NCBI GenBank assembly: GCA_028023455.1
Contig: JAQFVV010012537.1
Coordinates: 2,655,889-2,719,888, forward strand
DNA: 64,000 nt
From: Epiperipatus broadwayi
Taxonomy: Eukaryota > Onychophora > Udeonychophora > Euonychophora > Peripatidae
Direction of reading: 5' to 3'
Part shown: piece by piece, positions 12,271-22,320 of the stretch
How the letters are laid out: the number at the start of each line of letters is the position of its first letter
Numbering within the stretch: position 1 is the first letter of the stretch
Program-made: the position numbers and the translations under genes
The notes under the pieces: generated by a model
Database searches by the model: none
What the model was told of the DNA's origin: nothing
Seen by the model: the letters and a program-made list of their open reading frames with translations, nothing else

Positions 12271-12650
12271 ACTTTACAATCTCCTGCAAATAAAGACCAT
12301 AATTTCATTTTTCTAAATATCTATAAAAAATATTATATCCACACACACACACACCTTAATTAATAATCCTGTTAAGAAACTATAAGGAAATAATAAAAAT
12401 CATAGAGTTTCATGCTTTTAAATTCAGAAATAAAAAGACAGTAATCTCATCACTATAATTGATGTTGATTTATTATATGAATAATCACATGATGATAATA
12501 ATTACATTGACATGTTAGATAAACATTAGAAATTTGCTCTGTTTGGTTTCTTTAAGACATCAAAAAAGAATCAAAGGATCTATCTCCCTTCAGTTAACAA
12601 CAAATTCCAGTTTCTTCTATACATAGGTATATTTATAGTTTATAAATTAG

Positions 12651-12903
<253 letters not shown>

Positions 12904-12906
12904 TGA

Positions 12907-13985
12907 TGACAACAACGTTTCAATAAAGGCTTTATTGATCTCAATGATTTTCACAAATTTACATCTAGAAAATTTCAAATTTAACATACAATAAGTAATA
13001 TTAGGGTAAACATATATAAAAGAATTTAGTGGTTACATTTTGAGATTAATGGACTATAACAATATAAAGAATAAAAAACAAAAATAATCAGAGTTCTAAA
13101 GTTTGATGAGCTTATTTAGTTTTGTCCGCATGTCTTTTTGAATGTTAGTTGTATGATAGTTTTTTTTTCAGCATTCACATCATTGCTGGTTGCCTTAACA
13201 ATGACCACATTGCTGCATATAAATGGGGGTTGGTTATTATTCCATTTCTATTTCAAATGTGTAACAGTTTGTTGCTAAATGTAGCTAGGTCGATATTATT
13301 GCCAATTAAGAAAGTACATCTGGTGCACCAGTATGCATATAGTACAAACATGGCTGCCCTAATGTTAGGTATTGATTTTCCCTGAAAAGCAACCATTATG
13401 TGATTAATGATTGTACCCAGTTTTCTGTAGGTGTTATACATCATCTGTCATGTTTGTTTAAGTGCTACACATTGATAAATAACATAGTCCAGCATCTCTT
13501 CTGCTCGATGGCAGAGTTCACAGAAAGGGTCAATAGATATGTACATTCTTTTATGATAAAGAAAGTGGGTTGTTGGCAAGGCAATGAAATTCATTTTAAT
13601 GATAAAATTAAAATATTTGGCCTCTAGAGCTCATTTTTTATATTCCTTGAGTAGTCTTCTTGTTGTTAATTCTTAGTACAGGTTGTATAACATAAGTATC
13701 TGTTTCTCTGTTCATTAAACCATAAATATCCCAGTATGAATACTTATGCAAATACTGTTCTGGAATCTTGTCTGTGGTTTTGCATTGGTATATAATGTTA
13801 GTGAAAAAAGAACTTTTTGGAGGTGATCTATTTGTTGGAGTAACTTCTAGCAAGTAGTTAATTTTTGGGTATTTGGCAAGTATTGTAATTATTGAGTTCC
13901 TTAACTTCTGTAGATGAAAAATGTTAATGTTGTGCAAGCCAAGTCCATTCTTTATTAGGGGTTGGCTAAGTTTTTTGTGGAGATT
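12907..13985 (-). pseudogene. 3' fragment of a LINE (ORF2 C-terminus and 3' UTR)
   Basis: On the minus strand the open stretch after the microsatellite encodes KKLSQPLIKNGLGLHNINIF and, further on, WDIYGLMNRETDTYVIQPVL. Then, across frame breaks, it encodes a Cys-rich finger of the C..C....E...Y/H....C kind and a hydrophobic tail (GKSIPNIRAAMFVLYAYWCT). This is the usual order at the end of LINE ORF2 proteins. The 3' end (12907-12960) forms a hairpin, AATAAAG/CTTTATT followed by GAAACGTTG, immediately before the trinucleotide tail. Stops and at least two frameshifts make it a pseudogene. Confidence 0.65.
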
Positions 13986-14007
13986 GTTACTATTGTTGTT
14001 GTTGTTG

Positions 14008-14084
<77 letters not shown>

Positions 14085-14113
14085 GTTGTTGTTGTTGTTA
14101 TTATTATTATTAA
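13986..14113. repeat. Trinucleotide microsatellite (GTT/ATT)n, LINE tail
   Basis: About 125 bases of GTT and ATT units in blocks (GTT, then ATT, then GTT, then ATT). On the minus strand it follows a typical LINE 3' end with AATAAAG just before it (14114-14150). The poly-Asn and poly-Leu frames across it are artefacts. Confidence 0.85.
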
Positions 14114-14330
14114 ATTTGAACAAGAATCTTTATTTATCTAAGAGAGTTACAATTGATTTTTTGAAAAATTGTTACATGGGCAGTCCATGGTGAGTCAATT
14201 GATGTAAAAAAAAAAGAAATTTTTGTTCAGAGTATTATTGCAAAAGTTCTTGGAAAACTTAGGTTGCTGTCTTCAAATGTGGAATACAGGCTTGAATTTT
14301 TGCATATGATTAAGTTACTAAAATAAAATA
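14114..14330 (-). repeat. 3' UTR end of a second LINE insertion
   Basis: On the minus strand the sequence runs through CTCTTAGATAAATAAAGATT and CTTGTTCAAATTT straight into an (AAT)n tail. That is the usual arrangement of a LINE 3' terminus with a poly-A-like signal and a microsatellite tail. Upstream coding sequence is not recognisable, so the copy is short or strongly decayed. Confidence 0.5.
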
Positions 14331-15360
14331 CAATCAGTACTGTTCACTATTGTTGGTGTTAAGGGCTTATGTACAATGATTGGTCAATTGTTGGTCAGTC
14401 ACTGAAAATTGGTTGCAGCTTAAAAATTAGCAGCCTGGGAAATTGATGGAAAATATGTAAATTCTTCTTGTTGTTCTTCTCCTCCTCCTCTTTATTATTA
14501 TTACTTTTTTCCTTCTCTCTCTTTCAGGATTTCAATGGTGAATTCATTTATGAATATTTATTGCTGCTGCTGCTGATAATATTTTGATAATTAATCATTG
14601 ATTTTTTTTTAAAAATATTTTCTTAAAAACAAAATCCAGCTAATTTTTAAAATAAATGTCATTAAAGCAAGTTTTAAGAAACTTTTTGATTAAAGTTATT
14701 GTGAATAACCAACAAAGATTCAATCAACCACTGTATCTTTTATGTGAATGTAGTTATGTTTATCATTTTTGCTTTGTTTTTACATATTTTTTTTGTAGTT
14801 GAAATTGTTGTATTCATTTAATGAGTGACTGATGATGATGAGGCTATTTTAATAAATCATCGATTTTGATTTTATTAAAAACTGTTTTTGTAACAATAAA
14901 ATTGAGTTATTCTAAAAATGTATGCTATCAAAGCAACTTTTGAGACTGGAGTCTTTTTAGTAAGGATGCATTTACAATCCCCTTCCATCAATTTCTATTA
15001 AAAATTATTCCATTATCTTGTATTTAATTTGTGCTTTTTATTAAGAAATTCAGGATTTTTTTTGTTAACCAAGAGTTCACTATGAGATGAAGTTATGTTT
15101 ATAAATAGAACCGATTTCATATACAAAAACAAGTTGTTTTCTTGAGTAGGCCATGAGAAATATGGCACCCATTATTGTTTATTAGTAACAATTATTTATA
15201 TTTTATAAAATATTTCTGTAAACAATCTTAATTTTATTAAATTATTTTAATATTAAAATATTATTCAGAACACAATAAATAAAAAATAATTTATTTTTCA
15301 TTATTCATTTTGAATAATACTATGAATACTGAATTATTTAGATATTCTTTTTAATGATTT
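14331..15360. other. AT-rich stretch without a recognisable gene
   Basis: A CTCCTCCTCCTC/TTATTATT pyrimidine-rich patch ends in TTTCAG at about 14480-14528, which resembles a splice acceptor. No open frame with coding character follows it, so I do not call an exon. Confidence 0.35.
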
Positions 15361-15365
15361 TATAT

Positions 15366-15502
15366 AACTAAAGCAAAAGTGTCAAGCGTTAGTGGCCGAG
15401 TGGTTAGCACAACTGCCTTACAAGCAGTTGTCCCGGGTTCACTTCCCGGCTGCTGCTTTGACACTTGAAAAACAGAAAGGAAAAAAAAACTAAAGCAAAA
15501 GT
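15366..15502 (+). mobile_element. Minimal tRNA-type SINE with 15-bp target-site duplication
   Basis: The 15-base direct repeat AACTAAAGCAAAAGT flanks the insert at 15366-15380 and 15488-15502. The body (15381-15487) is a tRNA-like sequence: box A TGGCCGAGTGG (15393-15403), a seven-pair arm CAACTGC/GCAGTTG around loop CTTACAA (anticodon position TAC, Val-like), and a T arm CCGGG/CCCGG around TTCACTT. The GTCAA/TTGAC ends can close an acceptor stem. Beyond the tRNA part there are only about 20 bases and an A-rich tail. This is a retroposed insertion. The related copy at 12111 shows a family and not a one-off tRNA pseudogene. Confidence 0.8.
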
Positions 15503-15539
15503 AGATAAAACTTATTTTCGTAAATTCTATTTTAAAATA

Positions 15540-15902
15540 ACTGAAACACACAGGCTTATTATATACCTGTGTCTATATATGCAATATAAGTGTGACAAGA
15601 ATCTCAGCCTTAGGGTGTCCTTGCCTGTCCATTAAAGTATGAGGACTGGCTATCTTAATATATATCTGAGCATTTATAGCATATATGTGTAGAGATGGTA
15701 ATCTGGACCAACTGATGATTGCTGGTTTAGCATGAAATACGTATATTGGTGATTATTTATCTTTTCAACATATATGTGTTCAAGTGTATCAGTATTATGA
15801 GATAGGGTGGAGAGTGATGGGTCATGTGAAAGTGTATGCTCATATACCCTATATATTACATATATAGACACAGGTATATAATAAGCCTGTGTGTTTCAAT
15901 TA
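15540..15902. mobile_element. Element with 48-bp inverted repeats enclosing a hammerhead
   Basis: The left inverted repeat (about 15541-15588: ACACACAGGCTTATTATATA, CCTGTGTCTATATATG...) is matched by the reverse complement at about 15853-15900 with one or two mismatches. Between them lies the first hammerhead-bearing repeat unit. The near-identity of the two arms contrasts with the diverged tandem copy at 15985-16320 and suggests a later event. There is no coding capacity. Confidence 0.7.
15700..15754 (+). ncRNA. Type I hammerhead ribozyme candidate, family A, unit 1
   Basis: Stem I is AATC(tgg)ACCAA (15700-15711) pairing with TTGGTGATT (15746-15754): five pairs, a three-base bulge, four pairs. 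The core is CTGATGA (15712-15718). Stem II is TGCT/AGCA (15720-15723 and 15729-15732) with loop GGTTT. GAAA is at 15734-15737. Stem III is the tiny AUA/UAU around CG, with predicted cleavage after A15745. All three stems and all core bases are present. The one weakness is a U-U opposition (15719 and 15733) where hammerheads usually have G-C. On known hammerheads in animal retroelements, it would process a multimeric transcript into monomers. Confidence 0.65.
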
Positions 15903-15984
15903 TTACATAGTAAAGATGTCTGCCCATCCCTTGTATATGTATTAATGGATTATGTCCTGTACATGAGGAGTCATATTGACCTTA

Positions 15985-16320
15985 GGTCAACATAGATGTG
16001 ACAAGAATCTCAGCCTTAGGGTGGCCTTTGAGCATTCCATCATCAGATTTTCAATTGGATGGACAGTTGAAGAGTTGGAGTGTGGAGTAGATTGAAGCCT
16101 GTCCATTAAAGTATGAGGACTGGCTATCTTAATATATAACTGAGCATTTATAGCATATATGTTTAGCAATGGTAATCTGGACCAACTGTTGATTGCTGGT
16201 TTTGCATGAAATATCTATATTGGTGATTATTTACTTTTTCAACATATATGTGTTCAAGTGAATCACTGTTATGAGATAGTGTGGAGAGTGGAGTCTGGCA
16301 CATATACCCTATATATTTTA
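15985..16320 (+). repeat. Second tandem unit of the family A hammerhead repeat
   Basis: From GTGACAAGAATCTCAGCC to CATATACCCTATATAT the sequence repeats 15588-15862, with an extra stretch of roughly 80 bases (about 16030-16105) missing from unit 1. Hammerhead cores are 474 bases apart. The unit lacks the inverted repeat that flanks unit 1. Confidence 0.75.
16174..16228 (+). ncRNA. Type I hammerhead ribozyme candidate, family A, unit 2 (mutated core)
   Basis: Stem I AATC(tgg)ACCAA against TTGGTGATT is intact, and stem III AUA/UAU around UC is intact with GAAA at 16208-16211. The core reads CTGTTGA (16186-16192), so the invariant A of CUGA is U. Stem II lost one pair (TGCT against TGCA). It is likely inactive, but the folding frame is conserved. 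Confidence 0.5.
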
Positions 16321-16887
16321 GAAATAGAAAATCAAAAAGCATCACAGAACCCTAGTTTATTTAATGCTCTTCATAGAAATTCTGCTTATTCTATACCAGT
16401 ACTATCATCTATTATAAGCTTGAGAAATCGCACAAAAATGCTGTTTATTACATTCTCATCCCCAGACTACTATTGCTTTAATCAGTGAGGAACTTGGACC
16501 TAGATCTAATGTCCCTGAATTTTTTGGAGATGTAAGTACAGAATAGCATTGAATATGAACTTAAGAAGCATTACTGTTTAGCATCTATTGATTACATGAT
16601 AGATGGCAGCACTAGAGTAAAATAAACAGCTATTACTTTTTAAGTATTAAATTGCTCACCAAAATTATTTTGCATTTTTTTTGTTAAGCTTCTATTAAAT
16701 GTACTACTCTATTGACTACATACTGTTTTCTAATACTATTTATCTTGTAATAGTTTTGTTTGGAGACAACTTATTTTTCCTCAGTCTGATAAGTAATACA
16801 TATTATTTGGATATTTAGTCTTTATTCTAATTCAATTATTATTTCTTTCTTAAGCTTTTTGAGTTGTTGTTATCATCATCATCATCA

Positions 16888-16936
<49 letters not shown>

Positions 16937-18250
16937 CATCATCATCATTCCTATTATTATTGTATTTGTTTATTGATATACATTAAATTTTATTTTACTT
17001 TTATTTGTGACATTGTATTTCATACATGTTTTTAATTTAGTCATTTTTAATATTTGAGTATATCACTTTATATTTTTTAATACATAGATATTAATATGTC
17101 TCATATATATATAAACATTACAAGCATAAATATATATATATAGTCATAATAACAATAAATAAAAGTATAAAAATTAATGTGATTATAAATATTCATAATA
17201 ACAATTATTTTCCATTATTTTGGAACCATTCTCAAATGCGAAACCTTAAAAATTTTTAAGTTTGCAAGATTTAAGACATTTAGTTGTTAATAAGCGATCT
17301 CAACATTATTGTTATTTCTCCTTTGGAAAGAAAATAAAGATAAAAAGAAGAAAAAAATAAAAATTACGAAAAATAAATTAAAGATGATTGTGCTTTGTAA
17401 CTAAAAGTGATAAAGGTAATTCTGAAATAACAATCCAATACTTGCAGATTGGAGAATAATATCAAGAGAAGCCACTTATGAACAGAAACCATACTAATCC
17501 AATAAGTGAAGATGTTATGGGAAGTAAAAAAATAACAAAAATATAGAAATGACTCAGTATTGGAGACAATAACTAGCATTTGATGGGCAAACATCATACT
17601 CTACAAGGGAACAAAATATATTGCTGATTAGGAATTGCTTATTGGACTCTCATATCTGAAAGTCATTTCCACTTATATATGATGATTGTCTCAACACAAA
17701 GTCTAAGATCGGCAGCCAAAAATTTTTATATATAAATTAAATGCTAAGAAAATTTTTATTTTAGATAAGTAATTACAAATATAATGACCAACATTTATTT
17801 CTTTGATAATTTAACTATTAACAACTTATAACAAAGGAACTTGTAAAAATTCTAACCAGAAAATAAGTTCATAGTTGTTTTATTAAAGCTTTTAAAACTG
17901 TTGCTATAGCAATAAATTCAGCATTCATTAACTACATGGTTCATAGTTTCTGTTTGATGACCTTTAGATAGATCAATGGTGAAAAATTCTTTTTACAAAA
18001 CAGATGAGCATAACAAACCATGGATTGTTCTGAATCTGTTGATGAGATTTTAGTTGCATCTAGAAAGATTTAGTTCAACCTCCTTTACTGTCAGATACAG
18101 AAAAATAATTTTTTTTTGCAACATCATAAAATTCCATTTTTTATCCTATAATTTTTCAGCTGGTATATTCTTGATTTAGAACTCAAAAGAGTGATTTTGA
18201 TTTTATATTAGTCTTTGGTGATAAAACTATAAATGAGTTATTAGCAAGTC
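16321..18250. other. AT-rich stretch with a microsatellite and a family B relic
   Basis: About 16440-16630 carries a diverged family B fragment (minus strand CCAAGTTCCTCACTGATTA, then AGTCTGGGGATGAG; plus strand GCATCTATTGATTACATGAT). A TCA/ATT microsatellite fills 16870-16950. The rest shows no gene; short open frames are chance products. Confidence 0.5.
16870..16950. repeat. Trinucleotide microsatellite (TCA)n(TTA)n(TCA)n
   Basis: About 80 bases of TCA units, then TTA/ATT units, then TCA units. It has the same composition as the LINE tails at 12651 and 13986 and may be another tail, but no LINE end is recognisable beside it. Confidence 0.8.
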
Positions 18251-18257
18251 TGATCTA

Positions 18258-18664
18258 AAACAGGCAAAACTCTCTATACATATTGCCACTCAGTGCAAGC
18301 CAGAGTAATCAATGAATGCCAGAAGGCTTGTGCATAAAATCCCTATCTAGTGCCTACTCATCCAATATCCCCAGACTAGTTTCTGGCTTGTGGCCTTCGT
18401 CAATGAGGAGCCTTGGATCTGAGAGCACTGTACCTAGATCTTAGGATCTAATGTAACATTCCAGCAGGTACCTCTTATCTCTACTTAACTACAAAACCAT
18501 GAGTCTTAAATTGAAAACACTATAATATTTTCAAGCCAGAAACTAGTCTGGGGATATTGGATGAGTAGGCATTAGATGGGGATTTTATGCACAAGCCTTC
18601 TAGCATCCATCGATTATTCTGGCTTGCACTGAGTGGCAATACGTATAGAGAGTTTTGCCTGTTT
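18258..18664. mobile_element. Foldback element, family B, copy 2, TA-flanked
   Basis: Inverted arms of about 135 bp (18258-18392 and 18532-18664) start AAACAGGCAAAACTCTCTATAC at both ends and are flanked by TA (18256-18257 and 18665-18666), as in Tc1/mariner-type insertions. The left arm carries, on the minus strand, a whole hammerhead (18362-18416). The right arm contains only its 3' half, starting at AAGCCAGAAACTAGTC. There is no transposase, so it is non-autonomous. Confidence 0.75.
18362..18416 (-). ncRNA. Type I hammerhead ribozyme candidate, family B (best copy)
   Basis: Read on the minus strand: CCAA (18413-18416), internal loop GGCT, CCTCA (18404-18408), core TTGACGA (18397-18403), A, GGC-CACAA-GCC stem II, A, GAAA (18380-18383). 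Then come the self-complementary stem III CTAG with the canonical cleavage triplet GTC (cut after 18374), TGGGG (18369-18373), ATA and TTGG (18362-18365). Stem I is thus five pairs plus four pairs around an internal loop. The core differs from CUGAUGA at two bases. Other copies (48229, 48710) carry different core changes with the same stems, which implies an ancestral intact hammerhead. Confidence 0.6.
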
Positions 18665-18666
18665 TA

Positions 18667-19714
18667 ATAACAGTTAAGAGCAAGCATAAGAAATGATTAT
18701 CATGTGATGTTTATTGAATCAAGTCTGATCTACTTAACAGTTCTTCTCTTCTGATATCTGATACAGAAATAGATGAAAGAAAATGAAATTACTGCAAAGC
18801 AATAGTTGTGAGCATTCCACAGGTATTTTGCATGATGGTCTAATTCAATATTTAAATTACAATACCAAATAATCCCAGTTAGCTTTGCAAAAATGTTATT
18901 CCTAGAAATTAATTTTTGCTAAACGTGGAAAGTAAGTTAGGCTACAATCTAAAGTTATTTCTAAATTGCATGGGGTAGGATTGGTTAGTATAGTTGATTC
19001 AAATAATGTACATATGAATTATTAGAATGTATATGTGAAGCATATAGATATATGCTTTTTTTTTCATTTTTAGTACTTTATTAAATCTTTATAAAAGTTT
19101 TGCTTATATTTTTGCTTAAAAAAATATTAACTTATGATTATTTATTTTAACATCCCAAAATTTTATCTGAACGTCTTGCTTCAAAATTATTTAACTTTAT
19201 ATTAAAATGAAATGAAATGATGATTTTGAAATGAGACTTTACACTTTATTGTAAACAAATGATATAAAAATATATTTCGCCAGAAGGAAAGAAATGGCAA
19301 ATAATTATTTAAATAATATTTTTGTACAAAACATTTTTAAATCATCAAACCTGATTTTTGGAGAAACGTAATCGAAGTAGATATTGTAATGTTTATAGAA
19401 TGTTTATATCACTCAAATTAAAGTCATTTAAGTTTTTTGAAAAAAAGAGAAAAATAAAAATCAATAGGACTTGGAAGTTATTCGATTTCATTGGTTTTAT
19501 ATTGAATAATTAAAGAAACCAATGTGATGAATAATTTAACTGAGTTGTTTTATCAGAGATAGTGAAGATTTGTTTAAAATATTTTGATAAATGCATTGTT
19601 TTGTTATTGTTAACCTTAAATAGAAAATAATTATTATTTTAATATTAATATAATATTACAATATATTATACTAAAAGAACGCCATTTTTAATTTATTATT
19701 TTTCTTAATTCTTA
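18667..19714. other. AT-rich stretch without a recognisable gene
   Basis: The first 55 bases resemble, inverted, the DNA left of family B copy 1 and may belong to that element. Nothing else is supportable. Confidence 0.35.
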
Positions 19715-20400
19715 TAGCTGAAGATGAAAAGGATCCCTAGGATATGTTAAATAAATTGAAGGAATGGTGCATGAAATATGGAATGAAGATTAATGTTGAG
19801 AAGATTAAATGTTTATGGTCAGGAAGGAATACAAAAAAAATTCAAGTTAATATTCATGCAATATAATTCAAGTAAATGGATCTAGATATTTTGGATAATG
19901 GGTTGAATGAGGATGGAAGAAGTGAAGAAGAAGTTAAAAGAAGAATATTTTAAAAAGGACATTAAGAGAAAGAGAATATTTTATAAACATTTGAATAAAA
20001 TGCAATATTGTATGATTGCCAAATGTAGACAATGGATAAAACATTAGGAATCTATTGTAGTTGAGATGTGGTCACAGAGAATGGAGAAAATTTGTTGGAA
20101 GAATAAAATGAGAAAGATATGTAAAGTATAAATAATAATAAAGATTGAGAAAATTATAAATAGAAAAGGAAATTTAAAAAAGGAATAGGATTGGACATAT
20201 ATTAAGAAGGAAAAAATACTTTAATGAAGAATGTTTTAAAAACAGTGGGTAAATTAAAACAAGAAAATAGAGAATACAGAACTTGCTGGATGAATTAAAG
20301 AATAAAAGAGATATGTGGAATTAAAGATCTGGGCAATGAACAGAACAAAATGGATAAATGGATAAATTAGTTGTGTGATTGTTCTCTGGATTTTTTTATA
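19715..20400 (+). pseudogene. 3' fragment of a LINE (reverse transcriptase C-terminus)
   Basis: Conceptual translation from 19720 gives LKEWCMKYGMKINVEKIKC, with a Trp-Ser-Gly after it. This matches the RT palm/thumb step in LINE ORF2 where the catalytic domain is followed by L..WC...GMKIN..KTK. Next comes LNEDGRSEEEVKRRI, also characteristic. Later parts follow the order of a LINE C-terminus with many stops. It belongs to a different family from the CR1-like LINE that begins just downstream. Confidence 0.7.
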
Positions 20401-20559
20401 AGACAGAATATTATTGGTTGATTAACTACAAGTAATGCAATTTATTCTTTCTTCTATAATATATAGGCTGTTTGGTACAGTAATAGACTAATGGGTGCAT
20501 GAACTAGAGGTCTCTGAATTCTAAATGCCAACTTCATTATTTATGATGATAAACATTAA

Positions 20560-21530
20560 AGTAGTTATTTATTTTCTTTTTTTATAAAGAGGTGTGAAGA
20601 GTGATAGAAAAATCATAAATTTAAATATAGAATAAAAAAAATTGAAAAATAAAGAAATGTGCATTGCATTTGTATTCCACAATATATGTATGATGGTCAG
20701 AAGGAAATTAGGCAAGCTTTGGTAGAGTGTATGATATGTGATAAGGTTTTTCATTTGAAATGCTTAAATAAGGCTAGGAAGGATGTAAAAGGCATATAAT
20801 TGTATATATCAAAAAAAATTCAGAAGAAATGGAAGAAAATGTATATAAAGAAGACAGAATAGAGTATATATTTAGTGGAGTGAGAAGGGGTAGGGATGGA
20901 AAATAAATAGTGCAATGGAGATAGAAAATAATAAATAAGATAGAGGAAGAGATAAAGAATGTAAAAGTAAAATTAAAAGTGCTAGACATGAAGTGTGAGC
21001 AGATCAATGAATTAATGATTAGAAATGAAAAGGAAGAAGTAGATAAGAAAGCAGAAGGTGGAAGAGAATATGATGGATGAAGTAGGCAAAGTAAACCATG
21101 AGACAGTCTTGATAGAGGTTTGCTAATTAGAAGATGTGGAGATGTAATTGCAAGGGAAAAAGAAATAGGTATGTAAGAGTATGTTTGTCTGGAGATAGAA
21201 TTAGTGATGTTACAGATAAGATGAAGAAATAGAGGAGTAGAGATATTTATGTTGTAGGGACAAATAATTCATCAGAGCCATCAAAGAGAATAGTAAATAA
21301 ATACATAGAATTGATTAATAATTTGAATAAGGTTATGAAAGGGTAGGAGTAGTTGGATTACTACCAAGATTTGACAATAGGTATATCTTAGATAAGACAT
21401 GTTTTATAAATGAGAAATTGAAAAAATTATGTGAAAGAAATAATGTTATGTTTGTGTTTGTGTGGGCTGTTTTTATTAGTATGTGGGAGTTATATGCATT
21501 TAGAAAAACAACGAAGTGAAGCATTAGGAG
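20560..21530 (+). pseudogene. CR1-like LINE ORF1 remnant: PHD finger, coiled coil, SGNH-esterase-like domain
   Basis: A broken reading frame holds three recognisable blocks. At 20655-20800 there is a Cys/His pattern with ALVECMICDKVFHLKCLNK, as in a PHD finger. At 20915-21060 there is a charged coiled coil (EEEIKNVKVKLKVLDMKCEQ). At 21245-21470 there is IYVVGTNNSSEPSKRI, then GVVGLLPRFDNRYI, FINEKLKKLCERN and a final FVWAVF. These follow the VVGTND...GLLPR...IN..L..LC order of SGNH/GDSL esterase domains found in ORF1 of CR1- and L2-type LINEs. Frameshifts separate the blocks, so the protein is not made. Confidence 0.65.
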
Positions 21531-21774
21531 GTTTGATTTATGAAAAATATTATAGTTTGGGAAACTTAGGGATAGGATTTTAAATTACAGTATTATCAAA
21601 CAACAGATTAAGAATGAATGGGATGTAAGAAGTAAACAACAGTAGCTGATTCATATATAAATGTAGATGTGGAGAAGAAATGGGACTGTAAAACTAATGA
21701 TAAACAAGTAATTACAAATGTAATAGAGAACAAAGAGTCAAAAGAATTTATAAAAGAGCAATAAGAAAAAAAGA

Positions 21775-22320
21775 AATTGTTAAAATTGGATATTTGAATA
21801 TGCAAGATGATAGGGAACTAGAAAAGGGGCTGGAACTAAACAAAGCAGTTAAAAATGAAGGGCTTGAGGTATTAGCAGTAGTGGAAACACATCTAATAGA
21901 AGATGAAAAGGCTACACTGGAAGATTTGGTATGGCAGAGTATAAATAGAAAAAAAAAAGGGGGAAAGGTGATGGTATAGGAGTTATGTCAAAAAATATTT
22001 AAATACTGTTAAATGTCAAGAACATTTGTGGTTTGAAATAAGGTTAAGAAGACAAGAATGGATGGTGGCTATAGTGAATATACCCATAGTCAAACTATAA
22101 TGGAGTGGAATAGAAACATATATGAATGCCTAGTTAAGCATATACAGACTTTCAAGAAAAAGAGGAAAATAATGGTTATAGAGGATGTAAATGGGCATAT
22201 TAAAGAAATTGATTATGTGGATAACAAGAATGGACAGCTTTTGAAAAATTTGTGTTGGGGAGTAAATTTGAGCATTGGAAACATCAAATATTTACAGAGA
22301 GCAATATACATGGTCTAGAA
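21775..22320 (+). pseudogene. CR1-like LINE ORF2, endonuclease part
   Basis: KIGYLNMQ followed by GLEVLAVVETHLIEDEKATL (about 21780-21925) matches the APE-endonuclease opening (N.....K...L.....ETHL). IMVIEDVNGHIKEIDY (22175-22225) corresponds to the GDFN.H motif, with G and F replaced. The two parts are in different frames, with a stop at 21979 between. The domain order continues into the RT part at 23590. Confidence 0.7.

Noticed and set aside
12907-12960. Hammerhead at the LINE 3' hairpin (AATAAAG/CTTTATT, GAAACGTTG)
   Set aside because: The CUGAUGA element is missing (the position reads TTGAGAT). Kept only as a LINE terminal hairpin.
13921-14193. Poly-Leu and poly-Asn frames
   Set aside because: They are translations of the GTT/ATT microsatellite. 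Only the part of the minus frame at 13638-13985 is LINE-like.
14480-14560. Exon after the pyrimidine-rich TTTCAG
   Set aside because: No open frame of coding character follows and no donor is in register.
15381-15462. Functional tRNA-Val gene
   Set aside because: Flanked by a target-site duplication and an A-rich tail, acceptor stem imperfect, related diverged copy present. A SINE explains it better.
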